64,000 nt of DNA, taken from positions 186,001 to 250,000 of the forward strand of contig NZ_QEIJ01000002.1 in the NCBI RefSeq assembly GCF_003095395.1. The letters are read 5' to 3'. The notes beneath the pieces were generated by a model. It did no database searches and was not told the origin of the DNA. It worked only from the letters and a program-made list of their open reading frames with translations. The translations under genes and the position numbers were made by a program. Each line of letters begins with the position of its first letter. Position 1 is the first letter of the stretch. The stretch comes from Microbacterium sp. Gd 4-13. Its GTDB lineage: Bacteria > Actinomycetota > Actinomycetes > Actinomycetales > Microbacteriaceae. Below are positions 1 to 9,752 of this stretch, one piece after another.

Positions 1-1
1 G

Positions 2-514
2 CTCGAGCGCAGCCTCACCCGCGTGCTCATCGGTTTCCTCCTCCTCGGCAACGCTGCGAACCTGATGCTGCTCATCGTGATGGGCGACCCGGGGGTGGCT
101 CCGTTCTACCCCGACTCGTCGACCCCCGAGGGATACTCCGACCCCCTGCCGCAGGCGCTGATGCTGACGGCGATCGTGATCACCTTCGCCGTCTCCGCCT
201 TCCTGCTGGCCCTGATCTACCGGTCGTGGCAGCTCGGTCAGGCCGACACGGTGGAAGACGACGCCGAAGACGTGGCCATGCGCGCACGCACCTCGCAGGA
301 CGAGGAGGCGATGGACGTCGAGGTCGACGAGGAAGACGACGACGCAACGACCGACTTCGTGGGGGTCGAGAGCTCTCCACTGCGCCTGCTCGGCAACCGC
401 GACTACACCGACCTGCGCGACGATGCGCCGTCCGACCGCCCCGCAGCATCCGAACGGCCGGCCCGGACCGACAGACCCGACAACCGAGATGACGAGAGCG
501 AGGAAGACCGATGA
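2..514 (+). CDS. mnhC: Na+/H+ antiporter subunit MnhC/MrpC, C-terminal part (5' end outside window)
   Basis: The reading frame is open from base 2, and 170 residues are visible. The first ones (LERSLTRVLIGFLLLGNAAN) match the NuoK-like fold of MrpC subunits of multisubunit Na+(K+)/H+ antiporters, which work in the cell membrane. A second membrane helix follows around residues 45-70. The remaining roughly 90 residues are a soluble tail very rich in Asp and Glu, longer than the short C-termini usual for MrpC. The stop overlaps the mnhD start (ATGA at 511-514), so the two are translationally coupled. MrpA/B should lie upstream of the window. The family is certain; the true start is not visible. 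Confidence 0.93.
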   Translation, partial: LERSLTRVLIGFLLLGNAANLMLLIVMGDPGVAPFYPDSSTPEGYSDPLPQALMLTAIVITFAVSAFLLALIYRSWQLGQADTVEDDAEDVAMRARTSQDEEAMDVEVDEEDDDATTDFVGVESSPLRLLGNRDYTDLRDDAPSDRPAASERPARTDRPDNRDDESEEDR

Positions 515-2067
515 GCTCCCTCGTTCCCCTCCTCGTCACCCTGCCGCTGCTGGGCGCAGCGATCGCCCTGATCGCGGGGCGCCATCGGCGCACCCAGATC
601 ATCGTGTCGATCGCGACGCTGACGCTGACGATGGTCATCGCCACCGTGCTGCTGGTCTACGTCGATGCGTCGAACGTGCCGATCGCGGTGTCGGTCGGCG
701 GGTGGCCCGTGCCCTTCGGCATCGTGCTCTACGTCGACCGGCTCGCCGCGCTGCTCGTGCTGGTCTCGAGCGTCGTGCTGCTCTCGGTCCTCCTCTTCTC
801 GGTCGGACAGGGCGCCGAGGACGGTGACGAAGACACCCCGGTGTCGATCTTCCACCCGTCGTATCTGATCCTGGCGGCAGGGATCTTCACCGCCTTCATC
901 GCGGGCGACCTGTTCAACCTCTACGTCGGGTTCGAGATCCTGCTCGTGGCGTCGTACGTGCTCATCACGCTCGGCGGCACGGAGAACCGCATACGCACGG
1001 GCGTGGTCTACATCGTCGTCTCGCTCGTCTCGTCGATCCTCTTCCTCGCCGCGATCGGTGCGATCTACGGCGCGCTGGGCACGGTCAACATGGCTCAGCT
1101 GTCGGAGCGCATGGTCGAGCTGCCCCAGGAGACGCAGCTCGTGCTGCACCTCATGCTGGTCGTCGCTTTCGGCATCAAGGCGGCCGTCTTCCCGCTGTCG
1201 TTCTGGCTGCCCGACTCGTACCCGACCGCGCCGGCCCCGGTGACGGCGGTGTTCGCGGGCCTTCTGACGAAGGTCGGCGTCTACGCGCTGATCCGCACCG
1301 AGACCGAGATCTTCCGCGACAACGACATCAATCTGCTGCTGCTCATCGTGGCGTTGGCGACGATGATCGTCGGTGTGCTGGGCGCCGTGGCGCAGGCGGA
1401 GCTCAAACGCATCCTGTCGTTCACCCTGGTCAGCCACATCGGGTACATGATCTTCGGCCTGGCCATCGCGACGCCGGCAGCCATCGGGGCGACGATCTAC
1501 TACATCGTCCACCACATCGTGGTGCAGACGACCCTCTTCCTCGCGATAGGACTCGTGGAGCGCCGGGCGGGCAGTACGTCGGTGCTGCGCGTGCGCGGAC
1601 TCATGCGCGCCGCCCCCGTCATCGCGGTGCTCTACTTCATTCCCGCGGTGAACCTCGGGGGCCTGCCGCCGTTCTCGGGGTTCATCGGCAAGTACGCGCT
1701 GTTCGATGCCGCCGCCGAGATCGGCACCCCGATCATGATCGTGCTGATCGTGGGCGGTATCGTCACCTCGCTGCTCACCCTGTACGCGCTCATGCGTGCC
1801 TGGAACCTCGCGTTCTGGCGCGAGGACGAGGACTCGGCGGAGTCCGACGAGCGCATCTCGTACCTGGGCGACTCGCCCGAGGCGGGTACGAAGACCGAGC
1901 GTCGCGCGATCCCCAAGATCATGACCGCGTCGACGGCGGGCATGGTCGCCGTCACCGTCGCGCTGACGATCTTCGCCGGGCCGCTGTACGAGGTCTGCAC
2001 GCGCATCGGCGAGTCGCTGCTGCAGCCCGTCTCGGTCGTGCAGCTCGAGCAAGAGGCCGTCTCATGA
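511..2067 (+). CDS. mnhD: Na+/H+ antiporter subunit MnhD/MrpD
   Basis: This 518-residue polytopic protein belongs to the NuoL/M/N (proton_antipo_M) family. It is one of the two large ion-translocating subunits of the Mrp antiporter. Visible landmarks are the glutamate of FNLYVGFEILL near residue 140, the lysine of AFGIKAAVFPLSFWLPD near residue 223, and the TKVGVYALIR helix after it. All are typical of MrpD. About 14 hydrophobic helices can be followed, with a charged cytoplasmic segment (about 440-465, EDEDSAESDER) before the last one. The start overlaps mnhC by 4 bases, and the stop overlaps mnhE by 4 bases. Length is normal for the family. Confidence 0.96.
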   Translation: MSSLVPLLVTLPLLGAAIALIAGRHRRTQIIVSIATLTLTMVIATVLLVYVDASNVPIAVSVGGWPVPFGIVLYVDRLAALLVLVSSVVLLSVLLFSVGQGAEDGDEDTPVSIFHPSYLILAAGIFTAFIAGDLFNLYVGFEILLVASYVLITLGGTENRIRTGVVYIVVSLVSSILFLAAIGAIYGALGTVNMAQLSERMVELPQETQLVLHLMLVVAFGIKAAVFPLSFWLPDSYPTAPAPVTAVFAGLLTKVGVYALIRTETEIFRDNDINLLLLIVALATMIVGVLGAVAQAELKRILSFTLVSHIGYMIFGLAIATPAAIGATIYYIVHHIVVQTTLFLAIGLVERRAGSTSVLRVRGLMRAAPVIAVLYFIPAVNLGGLPPFSGFIGKYALFDAAAEIGTPIMIVLIVGGIVTSLLTLYALMRAWNLAFWREDEDSAESDERISYLGDSPEAGTKTERRAIPKIMTASTAGMVAVTVALTIFAGPLYEVCTRIGESLLQPVSVVQLEQEAVS

Positions 2068-2648
2068 TGCGCGAGAAGAAAGACGCGCTGCACCAGCTGT
2101 GGCGGCAGCTGCCGTTCTTCGTCTGGCTCGTCGCACTGTGGATGCTGCTGTGGGGCCAACTCACGATCGTGGCCTTCCTGACGGGCCTGGTCGCCGCGGT
2201 GATCGTCACGCGCGTGTTCCGCCTCCCGCCCGTGCAGCTGTCGGGCCGGTTGAACCTCTGGTACGGGCTCGTCTTCGTGGTGACCTTCTTCGCCGCCCTC
2301 GTGCGCGGTTCGCTGCTGGTCGCTTGGCAGGTCGTCGACATCCGCCGCCAGCCGAGCAGCGCGGTGATCGCGGTGCACCTGCGGACCGACGACGATCTCA
2401 TCATGACCCACACCGCGGTGACGGCCTCGTTGATCCCCGGCTCGCTCATCGTCGAAGCCGACCGCGACCGCCGCATCCTGTATCTCCACGTCATCGGCGT
2501 CGACAGCGACGACGACGTCGAGGCGCTTCGGAAGTCGATCCTCGGCTGGGAGGCGCGTATCGTGCGCGCGGCCGGCTCGCGCAGCCAGCTCGAGATGATC
2601 CGCAGAGCTTCCGTCGACACACCGCGTCAGGGAGGTACGCCCCTATGA
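2064..2648 (+). CDS. mnhE: Na+/H+ antiporter subunit MnhE/MrpE
   Basis: This 194-residue membrane protein is of the MrpE type: two or three N-terminal helices (about 15-60 and 75-100), then a soluble domain. The segment TAVTASLIPGSLIVEAD is the conserved MrpE signature region. MrpE is an accessory subunit needed for assembly or stability of the antiporter. It is coupled to mnhD by an ATGA overlap and to mnhF by another (ATGA at 2645-2648). The C-terminus after residue 165 is basic and probably cytoplasmic. Confidence 0.95.
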   Translation: MMREKKDALHQLWRQLPFFVWLVALWMLLWGQLTIVAFLTGLVAAVIVTRVFRLPPVQLSGRLNLWYGLVFVVTFFAALVRGSLLVAWQVVDIRRQPSSAVIAVHLRTDDDLIMTHTAVTASLIPGSLIVEADRDRRILYLHVIGVDSDDDVEALRKSILGWEARIVRAAGSRSQLEMIRRASVDTPRQGGTPL

Positions 2649-2914
2649 ACGTCCTGCTGCTGGTGATCTTCGTCGTCTTCGCCGTCGCCGCTCTTCTCAC
2701 GCTCTGGCGCATCGTCATCGGCCCGTCGATCCTCGACCGGGCGGTCGCGTCCGACGTGCTCCTGACCGAGGTGATGTGCGTGCTGGGCGCCGAGATGGCG
2801 ATCAACCAGCACACCCGCACCCTGCCGGTGCTGCTCATCATCGCCGCGGTGGGGGTGTTCGGTTCGATCTCGATCGCACGGTTCGTCGCGAGGAAGGACA
2901 ACGCAAGCCAGTGA
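2645..2914 (+). CDS. mnhF: Na+/H+ antiporter subunit MnhF/MrpF
   Basis: This is an 89-residue protein of three hydrophobic helices, typical of MrpF (MnhF/PhaF). The motif RIVIGPSILDRAVASDVL (about residues 21-38) is the family hallmark (GP-x-x-DR-x-x-x-D). The ATG at 2645 was chosen because it overlaps the mnhE stop and gives the normal length; longer open frames upstream are out-of-frame read-through of mnhE. The stop overlaps the mnhG start (GTGA at 2911-2914). Confidence 0.95.
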   Translation: MNVLLLVIFVVFAVAALLTLWRIVIGPSILDRAVASDVLLTEVMCVLGAEMAINQHTRTLPVLLIIAAVGVFGSISIARFVARKDNASQ

Positions 2915-3309
2915 TCCTCGCAACCGCCCCCATCGAAGTCACCGCGTCACCGCTCGACGCGGTGCTCGACACCGTCGCCCTCGTGCTGATCCTCGTCGGC
3001 GCCCTGCTGTGCCTCACGGCCGCGATCGGCCTGCTGCGTTTCCGTGACGTGCCGACGCGGCTGCACGCGGCCACGAAGCCGCAGGTGCTCGGCCTCATCG
3101 TGATCTGCATCGCGATCGCCCTGTCGCTGCGCTCGTGGGCGGTGCTCGCGTTCATCGTCCCGGTCGTGCTGATGCAGCTCGCGACCGCGCCGCTTTCGGC
3201 GCACATGGTCGGGCGGCAGGCCTACCGCAACGGCACCCTCGACCGCACCGCTCTGTACACCGACGAGCTGCGCGCGTCGAAGGAGACCCCGCCCGCGGCG
3301 GGCGGCTGA
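2911..3309 (+). CDS. mnhG: Na+/H+ antiporter subunit MnhG/MrpG
   Basis: A GTG start at 2911, overlapping the mnhF stop, gives 132 residues with three hydrophobic helices. The segment LLRFRDVPTRLHAATKPQVL (about 45-64) is the MrpG/PhaG signature (GxxRxPDxxxRxHAxTK). It is the last gene of the operon; together C to G and the upstream A/B subunits form one antiporter complex for sodium and pH homeostasis. The C-terminal 30 residues are hydrophilic and not conserved in the family. Confidence 0.94.
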   Translation: MILATAPIEVTASPLDAVLDTVALVLILVGALLCLTAAIGLLRFRDVPTRLHAATKPQVLGLIVICIAIALSLRSWAVLAFIVPVVLMQLATAPLSAHMVGRQAYRNGTLDRTALYTDELRASKETPPAAGG

Positions 3310-3357
3310 CCCGAGCGCAGGAGATGACGCGGGCGTAGGACGATCCTCGCGGAATCG

Positions 3358-3405
3358 GCCTACCTCCGGCACGTCGCCTACCTCCGGCCCGCCGCCTCCC
3401 TCCGG
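3358..3405. repeat. three tandem copies of an 18-bp unit between convergent genes
   Basis: The 12-mer GCCTACCTCCGG occurs at 3358-3369 and 3376-3387, with a variant (GCCTCCCTCCGG) at 3394-3405, so the period is exactly 18 bp. It fills the 97-bp gap between mnhG and the convergent membrane-protein gene. No stable hairpin is evident. Function unknown. Confidence 0.7.
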
Positions 3406-3406
3406 T

Positions 3407-5260
3407 TCAGCCGATCACGCTCGGCTGAAGGTCGCGCAGGGTGCGGAAGCGGGTCATGCGCGCGACGCCGATGGCCGCGACGACGCCGGCGCCGACGAGC
3501 CACGTGCCGAGGACGGCGAGGTCGAGCCACACGCGATCGAGGTCTCCGCCGTACATGACCTGTCGCATCGCGTCGACGACGTAGCCCATGGGCAGCACGT
3601 GATGCAGCGCCGCGAGAGGCGCGGGCAAGGTCTGCCAGGGGAACGTGCCGCCCGCGGTGACGAGCTGCAGCACCATCAGCACGAGACCGAGGAACTGCCC
3701 GACCGACCCGAGCCACACGTTCAGTGCGAGCACGATCGCCGCGTACGTGGCCGTCGCCAGCAGAAGGATGCCGAGGGTGGCCAGCGGATTCGCGAACGAG
3801 AACCCGAGCGCGAGGGCGAGGACGCCGAACAGCCCGAGCATCTGCACGCCGCCCAGCAGCGCGGGCGTCAGCCATCCGGCGAGAGTGACCCGCACGGGAG
3901 AGTGGAGGGCCGTGACCGCGCGACGCGATACCGGTTTCACGATGAGGAACAGGGCGTAGATGCCGATCCAGGCCGCCAGTGCGGCGAAGAACGGGGCGAG
4001 TCCCGCGCCGTAGTTCTGCGCCTGGGTGAGGGCGCTGGTCGAGACCGCCACCGGGTCGGACAGCGTCGACGCCTGGCTCGCCCGGGTCGCATTGTCGGTG
4101 TCGGGGATCTGGCTCACGCCGTCGGCGAGTCCGGTCTGCAGCTGCTCGGCGCCGTCGGCGATCTGCGCGATGCCGCCGTCGAGACTGCTCGCGCCGTCGC
4201 TCAGCTGCGCGGCGCCGTCCGCGGCGGAAGCGGCGCCGTCGGCGAGTCCGGCGGAACCCGAGGCGACCTGCTGCGCTCCCGCCGACACCTGCTGCGCGCC
4301 GGCGGAGAGCTGATCGATCTGGGCGACCGCGGTCTGCACGCGCGTGTCGGCCTCGCTCAGGCGCTGCCCCACGGGGTCGAGGGCGGCGAGCACCTCCGCG
4401 ACGCGGGCGGGGTCGACGCCGGCGTCGGCGAGCCTCTGCGCGATGTCGGCGCGGGCGGTCGGCAGGAGCGAAGCGGCGTCGGCGGATGCTGCGGCGACGC
4501 GATCGGCGACGGTGGCGACCTGCTGCGTGCCGTCGGCGACCTGCTGTGCGCCCGAGCTCACCTGGGCGGCGCCGTCGCGAAGCGTCGCGGCACCGTCGCG
4601 CAGCTGCGCCGTGCCGGAGGCGAGAGCCCCGGCGCCGGCGGCGAGCCGCGTGGATCCGTCGCGCGCGGTGCCGAGGCCGTCGACGAGCTGCTGGGCTCCC
4701 GACGCCGCATCCGTCAGCTTCACGCGGATCGTGGAGAGCGCGTTCAGCAGCGTGAGGCCGCCCTGGTCGACGACCTTCTGCGCGACGGTCGACTGGATGC
4801 GGGCGACGGCCTGCGTGCCGATCGTCGAGGCGAGGTAGTTGTTCGCGTCGTTCGTGCGCAGCACGATGTCGGCCTGACGGGGCGCGTCGGTCGAGATCGA
4901 GGCGATCGACGCCGAGAAGTCGGCGGGCACCTCGACGATGAAGTCGAAGTCGCCGTTCTCGAGTCCGGCCGTTGCGGCGTCGGACGACACCTGATGCCAT
5001 TCGAAGGTGTCGCCGCCGAGCAGCTCGTCGGCCACCTCGTCGCCGAAGTTGCGCTGCTGGCCGTTCACGGTCGCGCCGGTGTCGTCGACGACGAGGGCGA
5101 CGGGCACCCGGGAGAGGCTGCCGTACGGGTCTTGGTTCGCCCACAGGTAGAGGCCGCCGTAGAGGATCGGCACGAGCAGCAGCGCGACGAGGGCGATCAG
5201 CGACATGCGCGATGAGGTGAGCCGCCGCAGCTCGGCGGCGATCATCTGCGGGACCTTCAT
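3407..5260 (-). CDS. YhgE/Pip domain membrane protein (ABC-2-like exporter or secretion component)
   Basis: This 617-residue protein has the YhgE/Pip architecture: one N-terminal transmembrane helix (about 17-37), an extracellular part, and a membrane domain of about five to six helices (about 415-605) related to ABC-2 permeases. Residues about 185-380 are a long run of Ala/Gly/Leu repeats (patterns such as LxxGAxxLxxGAxxL, e.g. LAAGAGALASGTAQLRDGA), predicted to form a long helical stalk. The ATG at 5260 was chosen because it begins the hydrophobic segment and overlaps the upstream stop by 4 bases; the open frame continues upstream only as read-through. Family members include phage infection protein Pip and ESX/type VII accessory proteins. 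The exact substrate is unknown. Confidence 0.88.
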   Translation of the reverse strand: MKVPQMIAAELRRLTSSRMSLIALVALLLVPILYGGLYLWANQDPYGSLSRVPVALVVDDTGATVNGQQRNFGDEVADELLGGDTFEWHQVSSDAATAGLENGDFDFIVEVPADFSASIASISTDAPRQADIVLRTNDANNYLASTIGTQAVARIQSTVAQKVVDQGGLTLLNALSTIRVKLTDAASGAQQLVDGLGTARDGSTRLAAGAGALASGTAQLRDGAATLRDGAAQVSSGAQQVADGTQQVATVADRVAAASADAASLLPTARADIAQRLADAGVDPARVAEVLAALDPVGQRLSEADTRVQTAVAQIDQLSAGAQQVSAGAQQVASGSAGLADGAASAADGAAQLSDGASSLDGGIAQIADGAEQLQTGLADGVSQIPDTDNATRASQASTLSDPVAVSTSALTQAQNYGAGLAPFFAALAAWIGIYALFLIVKPVSRRAVTALHSPVRVTLAGWLTPALLGGVQMLGLFGVLALALGFSFANPLATLGILLLATATYAAIVLALNVWLGSVGQFLGLVLMVLQLVTAGGTFPWQTLPAPLAALHHVLPMGYVVDAMRQVMYGGDLDRVWLDLAVLGTWLVGAGVVAAIGVARMTRFRTLRDLQPSVIG

Positions 5261-5955
5261 CGTTCGTCCTCCGTGGGTGCGGATGCTTCGCTGTCGGGCG
5301 CGTCGGCGCCGGTGTCGGGGACGGGGTTCACGGCCGCGGGGTCGTCGCCCGGGGTGGACGCGTCGTGCTCGACCGTGAGCACCGACATCGACGCGCGGCC
5401 GGCGATCGCGAGCACCGCGTAGCCGCGCTCGGCGAACTCCGTCGCGACACGCCACCAGTTCTGCGGTTCGCCGCCGTGGCGGTCGGGGGAGGTGAGCACG
5501 ATGCCCTCCACGCCCTTCCTGAGCGCGGCCAGCTCGAGCAGGATGCGAATGCGCGCCGCCGGCTCGATGTTGCCGATGGGGGTCGCGGCCAGCTCGCCGA
5601 GGCCGAGATCGTCGAGCCAGCGTCGGGCGGCGAACGGGTTCGGGGAGGCCCCGGCGAACATCAGCTCCTCGGCGACGACGCCGGCCACGGTCACCGCGGG
5701 TGCGGGCTCGGACACCTCGAGCGCATCGACGAGCGCGACCCGGCGGCGGATACCCGCCGCATCCTTGCGTCCGTCGAGCAGCACCTCGCCCGTATCCGCA
5801 CGCATGCGGCCGGACGCCAGCAGCCCCAGCACGGTGGGGCGCTGCTCGGTCTCGGCGACCGCCAGGGTCACCCGTCCGGTCTCGAACGTCAGCGACGTCT
5901 CGGGAAGGGCCCGCTCGGCGCGCCCCTTGCTCACACCGCGCAGCTCGATCCTCAT
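5257..5955 (-). CDS. degenerate ABC-type ATPase-like protein, Walker A lost
   Basis: This 232-residue protein is laid out like an ABC transporter ATP-binding domain: MRIELRGVSKG at the start, a short loop, a DTGEVLLDGRKD segment, and helices where the signature would be. The nucleotide-binding motifs are missing. The Walker A position reads VAETEQRPTVLGLL instead of GxxGxGKST. The signature region reads PIGNIEPAARIRILLELAAL with no LSGGQ. The Walker B position reads GIVLTSPDRHG. It is therefore probably a non-hydrolysing relative that partners the membrane protein encoded downstream (4-base overlap at 5257-5260). The C-terminal 40 residues are acidic and low-complexity. It starts 4 bases inside the TetR gene, so all three genes form one operon. 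Confidence 0.7.
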   Translation of the reverse strand: MRIELRGVSKGRAERALPETSLTFETGRVTLAVAETEQRPTVLGLLASGRMRADTGEVLLDGRKDAAGIRRRVALVDALEVSEPAPAVTVAGVVAEELMFAGASPNPFAARRWLDDLGLGELAATPIGNIEPAARIRILLELAALRKGVEGIVLTSPDRHGGEPQNWWRVATEFAERGYAVLAIAGRASMSVLTVEHDASTPGDDPAAVNPVPDTGADAPDSEASAPTEDER

Positions 5956-6569
5956 TCGCTCGTCTCCTCGGATTCGTCAGCCAGCAGCTCGATGCTCTCG
6001 CGCCACGAGAGCCCGGCGATGCCCAGCACCGCTTTGACCGCGAGCTCGCCCCCGTCAGTCGCATCCACGTGCAGGTGCGAGACCACGGCGCGCCCGGTGC
6101 CCTCGATGAGGTCGGTCAGCACAGCGGCGGGGATGTCGGTGCGCAGCGACCCGTCGGCCCGCCCTCGCGCGACGATCTCCGCGATCTTCGCCCGCAGGGG
6201 CGCGAGGGCCGCGGCGGTGTGGGCGACGTGGGTCTCGTCGAGGGCGATCGCGGCAGCGGCGCGTACGTGCGATGCCTCGTGCCACAGCGCGGCGGCGAGG
6301 AGGGCGAGTGCCCGACGCGGGTCGGGGTCGTCGATGCGGGCGGCGATCGCGTTGAAACGGGCGGCTCCGGTGACGATCACTTCGGTGACGAGGGCGTCGC
6401 GGTCGTCGAAGTGTCCGTAGAGGGCGCGGCGAGACAGGCCCGCCGACCGCGCGATCGCGTCGAGCGAGGCGTGGGGGTCGCGGGCGATCTCGACGGCGGC
6501 GGCCGACACGATGCCCGCCCGGTTGGCCTGGGCGTCGCGGCGCGGCCGACGCGCAGCAGGAGAAGTCAT
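5952..6569 (-). CDS. TetR/AcrR family transcriptional regulator
   Basis: From the ATG at 6569 the protein has 205 residues. A helix-turn-helix lies at about residues 30-55 (HASLDAIARSAGLSRRALYGHFDDRDAL), the classic TetR DNA-binding segment; the rest is a ligand-binding helical domain. An in-frame start further upstream (6599) would put the operator palindrome inside the coding region and is rejected. The gene is the first of an operon with the degenerate ATPase and the YhgE-like membrane protein, and it probably represses its own operon through the palindrome at 6587-6610. Confidence 0.93.
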   Translation of the reverse strand: MTSPAARRPRRDAQANRAGIVSAAAVEIARDPHASLDAIARSAGLSRRALYGHFDDRDALVTEVIVTGAARFNAIAARIDDPDPRRALALLAAALWHEASHVRAAAAIALDETHVAHTAAALAPLRAKIAEIVARGRADGSLRTDIPAAVLTDLIEGTGRAVVSHLHVDATDGGELAVKAVLGIAGLSWRESIELLADESEETSE

Positions 6570-6611
6570 GCCGCTATTGTGGCACGAAACTGCACACATG
6601 TGTGCAGTTTA
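6570..6611 (-). promoter_or_regulatory. promoter and perfect 24-bp palindromic operator of the TetR operon
   Basis: Bases 6587-6610 form a perfect 24-bp palindrome with half-site AAACTGCACACA and no spacer. On the minus strand a -10-like CACAAT lies at 6581-6576, only six bases before the ATG at 6569, which implies a leaderless transcript. The palindrome covers the region between the -35 and -10 positions. A TetR dimer bound here would block the promoter. It also lies in the 58-bp gap behind the argG stop. Confidence 0.85.
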
Positions 6612-6627
6612 AATCTCCGCCCTCGGG

Positions 6628-8561
<1,934 letters not shown>

Positions 8562-9683
8562 ATGTTCAAAGGCAGAACACTCATCACCCTGGTCGTCACG
8601 GGCGGCCTCCTCGCTTCCCTCGCCGCGTGCGCACCGGCCGGAACCTCGGGAGGCACGGGCGGTGACGCCGGCGGAACGGACTGCAACGTGGGCATCGCGA
8701 TGCCGACCCGCAGCCTGGAGCGCTGGATCAACGACGGTGAAGGGTTGAAGACGAAGCTCGAGGGCGACGGCTGCACCGTCGATCTCCAGTACGCCGACAA
8801 CAAGACCGATCAGCAGATCAGCCAGATCCAGAACCAGGTCGCCGGCGGCGCGAAGATCCTCGTGGTGGCCGCGATCGACGGCGAGACGCTCGGACCGGTG
8901 CTCGAAGATGCCGCGGGACAGGGCGTGACGGTCATCGCTTACGACCGCCTGATCAACGGCACCGAGGCCGTCGACTACTACGCGACGTTCGACAACTACA
9001 AGGTGGGCACCCTGCAGGGCGAGTTCATCGAGGAGCAGCTCGGTCTCGCCGACGGCGCCGGCCCCTTCAACCTCGAGCCCTTCGCCGGAAGCCCCGACGA
9101 CAACAACGCCGGCTTCTTCTTCCAGGGCGCGTGGGACGTTCTCCAGCCCTACGTCGAGAGCGGCCAGCTGGTCATCCCCTCGGGCAAGCTGTCGGCGACC
9201 AACGACGACTGGAAGTCGATCGGCATCCTCGGCTGGGGCTCCGATGACGCCCAGGCCGAGATGGACAACCGTCTGCAGTCGTTCTACACCGGCGGCCAGA
9301 AGGTTCAGGTCGTGCTCTCGCCCAACGACAGCCTCGCCCTCGGTATCGAGCAGTCGCTGCTGTCGGCCGGGTACACCCCGGGTTCGGACTGGCCGATCAT
9401 CACGGGCCAGGATGCGGACAAGGCGAACGTCCAGGCGATCCTCAACGACCAGCAGTCGATGACGGTCTGGAAGGACACCCGCGAGCTCGGAGACCAGGTG
9501 CAGGCCATGGTGAAGTCGATCGTCGCTGGCGAGACGCCGGAGACGAACGATGACACGACCTACGACAACGGCGTGAAGGTGGTTCCGGCTTACCTGCTCG
9601 ACCCGCAGGTCGTCGTCAAGGACGACGTGGAGTCGGTCCTGATCGACTCGGGCTTCCTGAAGGCGTCCGACGTCGGACTCTGA
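8562..9683 (+). CDS. chvE: ChvE-type multiple-monosaccharide ABC transporter substrate-binding lipoprotein
   Basis: This 373-residue periplasmic-binding-protein-fold lipoprotein has lipobox LAAC with Cys23. The mature protein has the type I fold of ChvE/XylF-like sugar-binding proteins: NVGIAMPTRSLERW at the start, DNKTDQQISQIQNQV, AIDGETLGPVLEDA, VIAYDRLI and ITGQDAD near the hinge strands. ChvE homologues bind several aldoses (arabinose, xylose, glucose, galactose). The start at 8562 follows a GGAAGGA ribosome-binding site and begins the signal peptide. It is followed by mmsA and mmsB, completing the importer. Confidence 0.93.
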   Translation: MFKGRTLITLVVTGGLLASLAACAPAGTSGGTGGDAGGTDCNVGIAMPTRSLERWINDGEGLKTKLEGDGCTVDLQYADNKTDQQISQIQNQVAGGAKILVVAAIDGETLGPVLEDAAGQGVTVIAYDRLINGTEAVDYYATFDNYKVGTLQGEFIEEQLGLADGAGPFNLEPFAGSPDDNNAGFFFQGAWDVLQPYVESGQLVIPSGKLSATNDDWKSIGILGWGSDDAQAEMDNRLQSFYTGGQKVQVVLSPNDSLALGIEQSLLSAGYTPGSDWPIITGQDADKANVQAILNDQQSMTVWKDTRELGDQVQAMVKSIVAGETPETNDDTTYDNGVKVVPAYLLDPQVVVKDDVESVLIDSGFLKASDVGL

Positions 9684-9692
9684 TCACCCCAC

Positions 9693-9732
9693 CCCGATCG
9701 GCGTCGGCCACCCCGCCGGCGCCGATCGGGGT
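9693..9732 (+). terminator. hairpin between chvE and mmsA, likely partial terminator or RNA-stability stem
   Basis: The inverted repeat CCCCGATCGGCG (9693-9704) and its exact complement CGCCGATCGGGG (9721-9732) form a 12-bp perfect stem with a 16-base loop. No U-tract follows. Such stems between binding-protein and ATPase genes commonly give higher levels of the binding-protein message. Only the sequence is seen here; that role is inferred. Confidence 0.7.
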
Positions 9733-9752
9733 CCGTCGAGCAAAGGGACAGA

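Noticed and set aside
403..2052. 549-codon minus-strand open frame opposite mnhD
   Set aside because: Its product is almost all Arg/Asp/His/Gln, typical of the antisense frame of a membrane protein.
3407..6064. 885-residue version of the YhgE-like protein
   Set aside because: The extra N-terminal part is a wrong-frame translation of the ATPase-like gene; the membrane protein begins at 5260.
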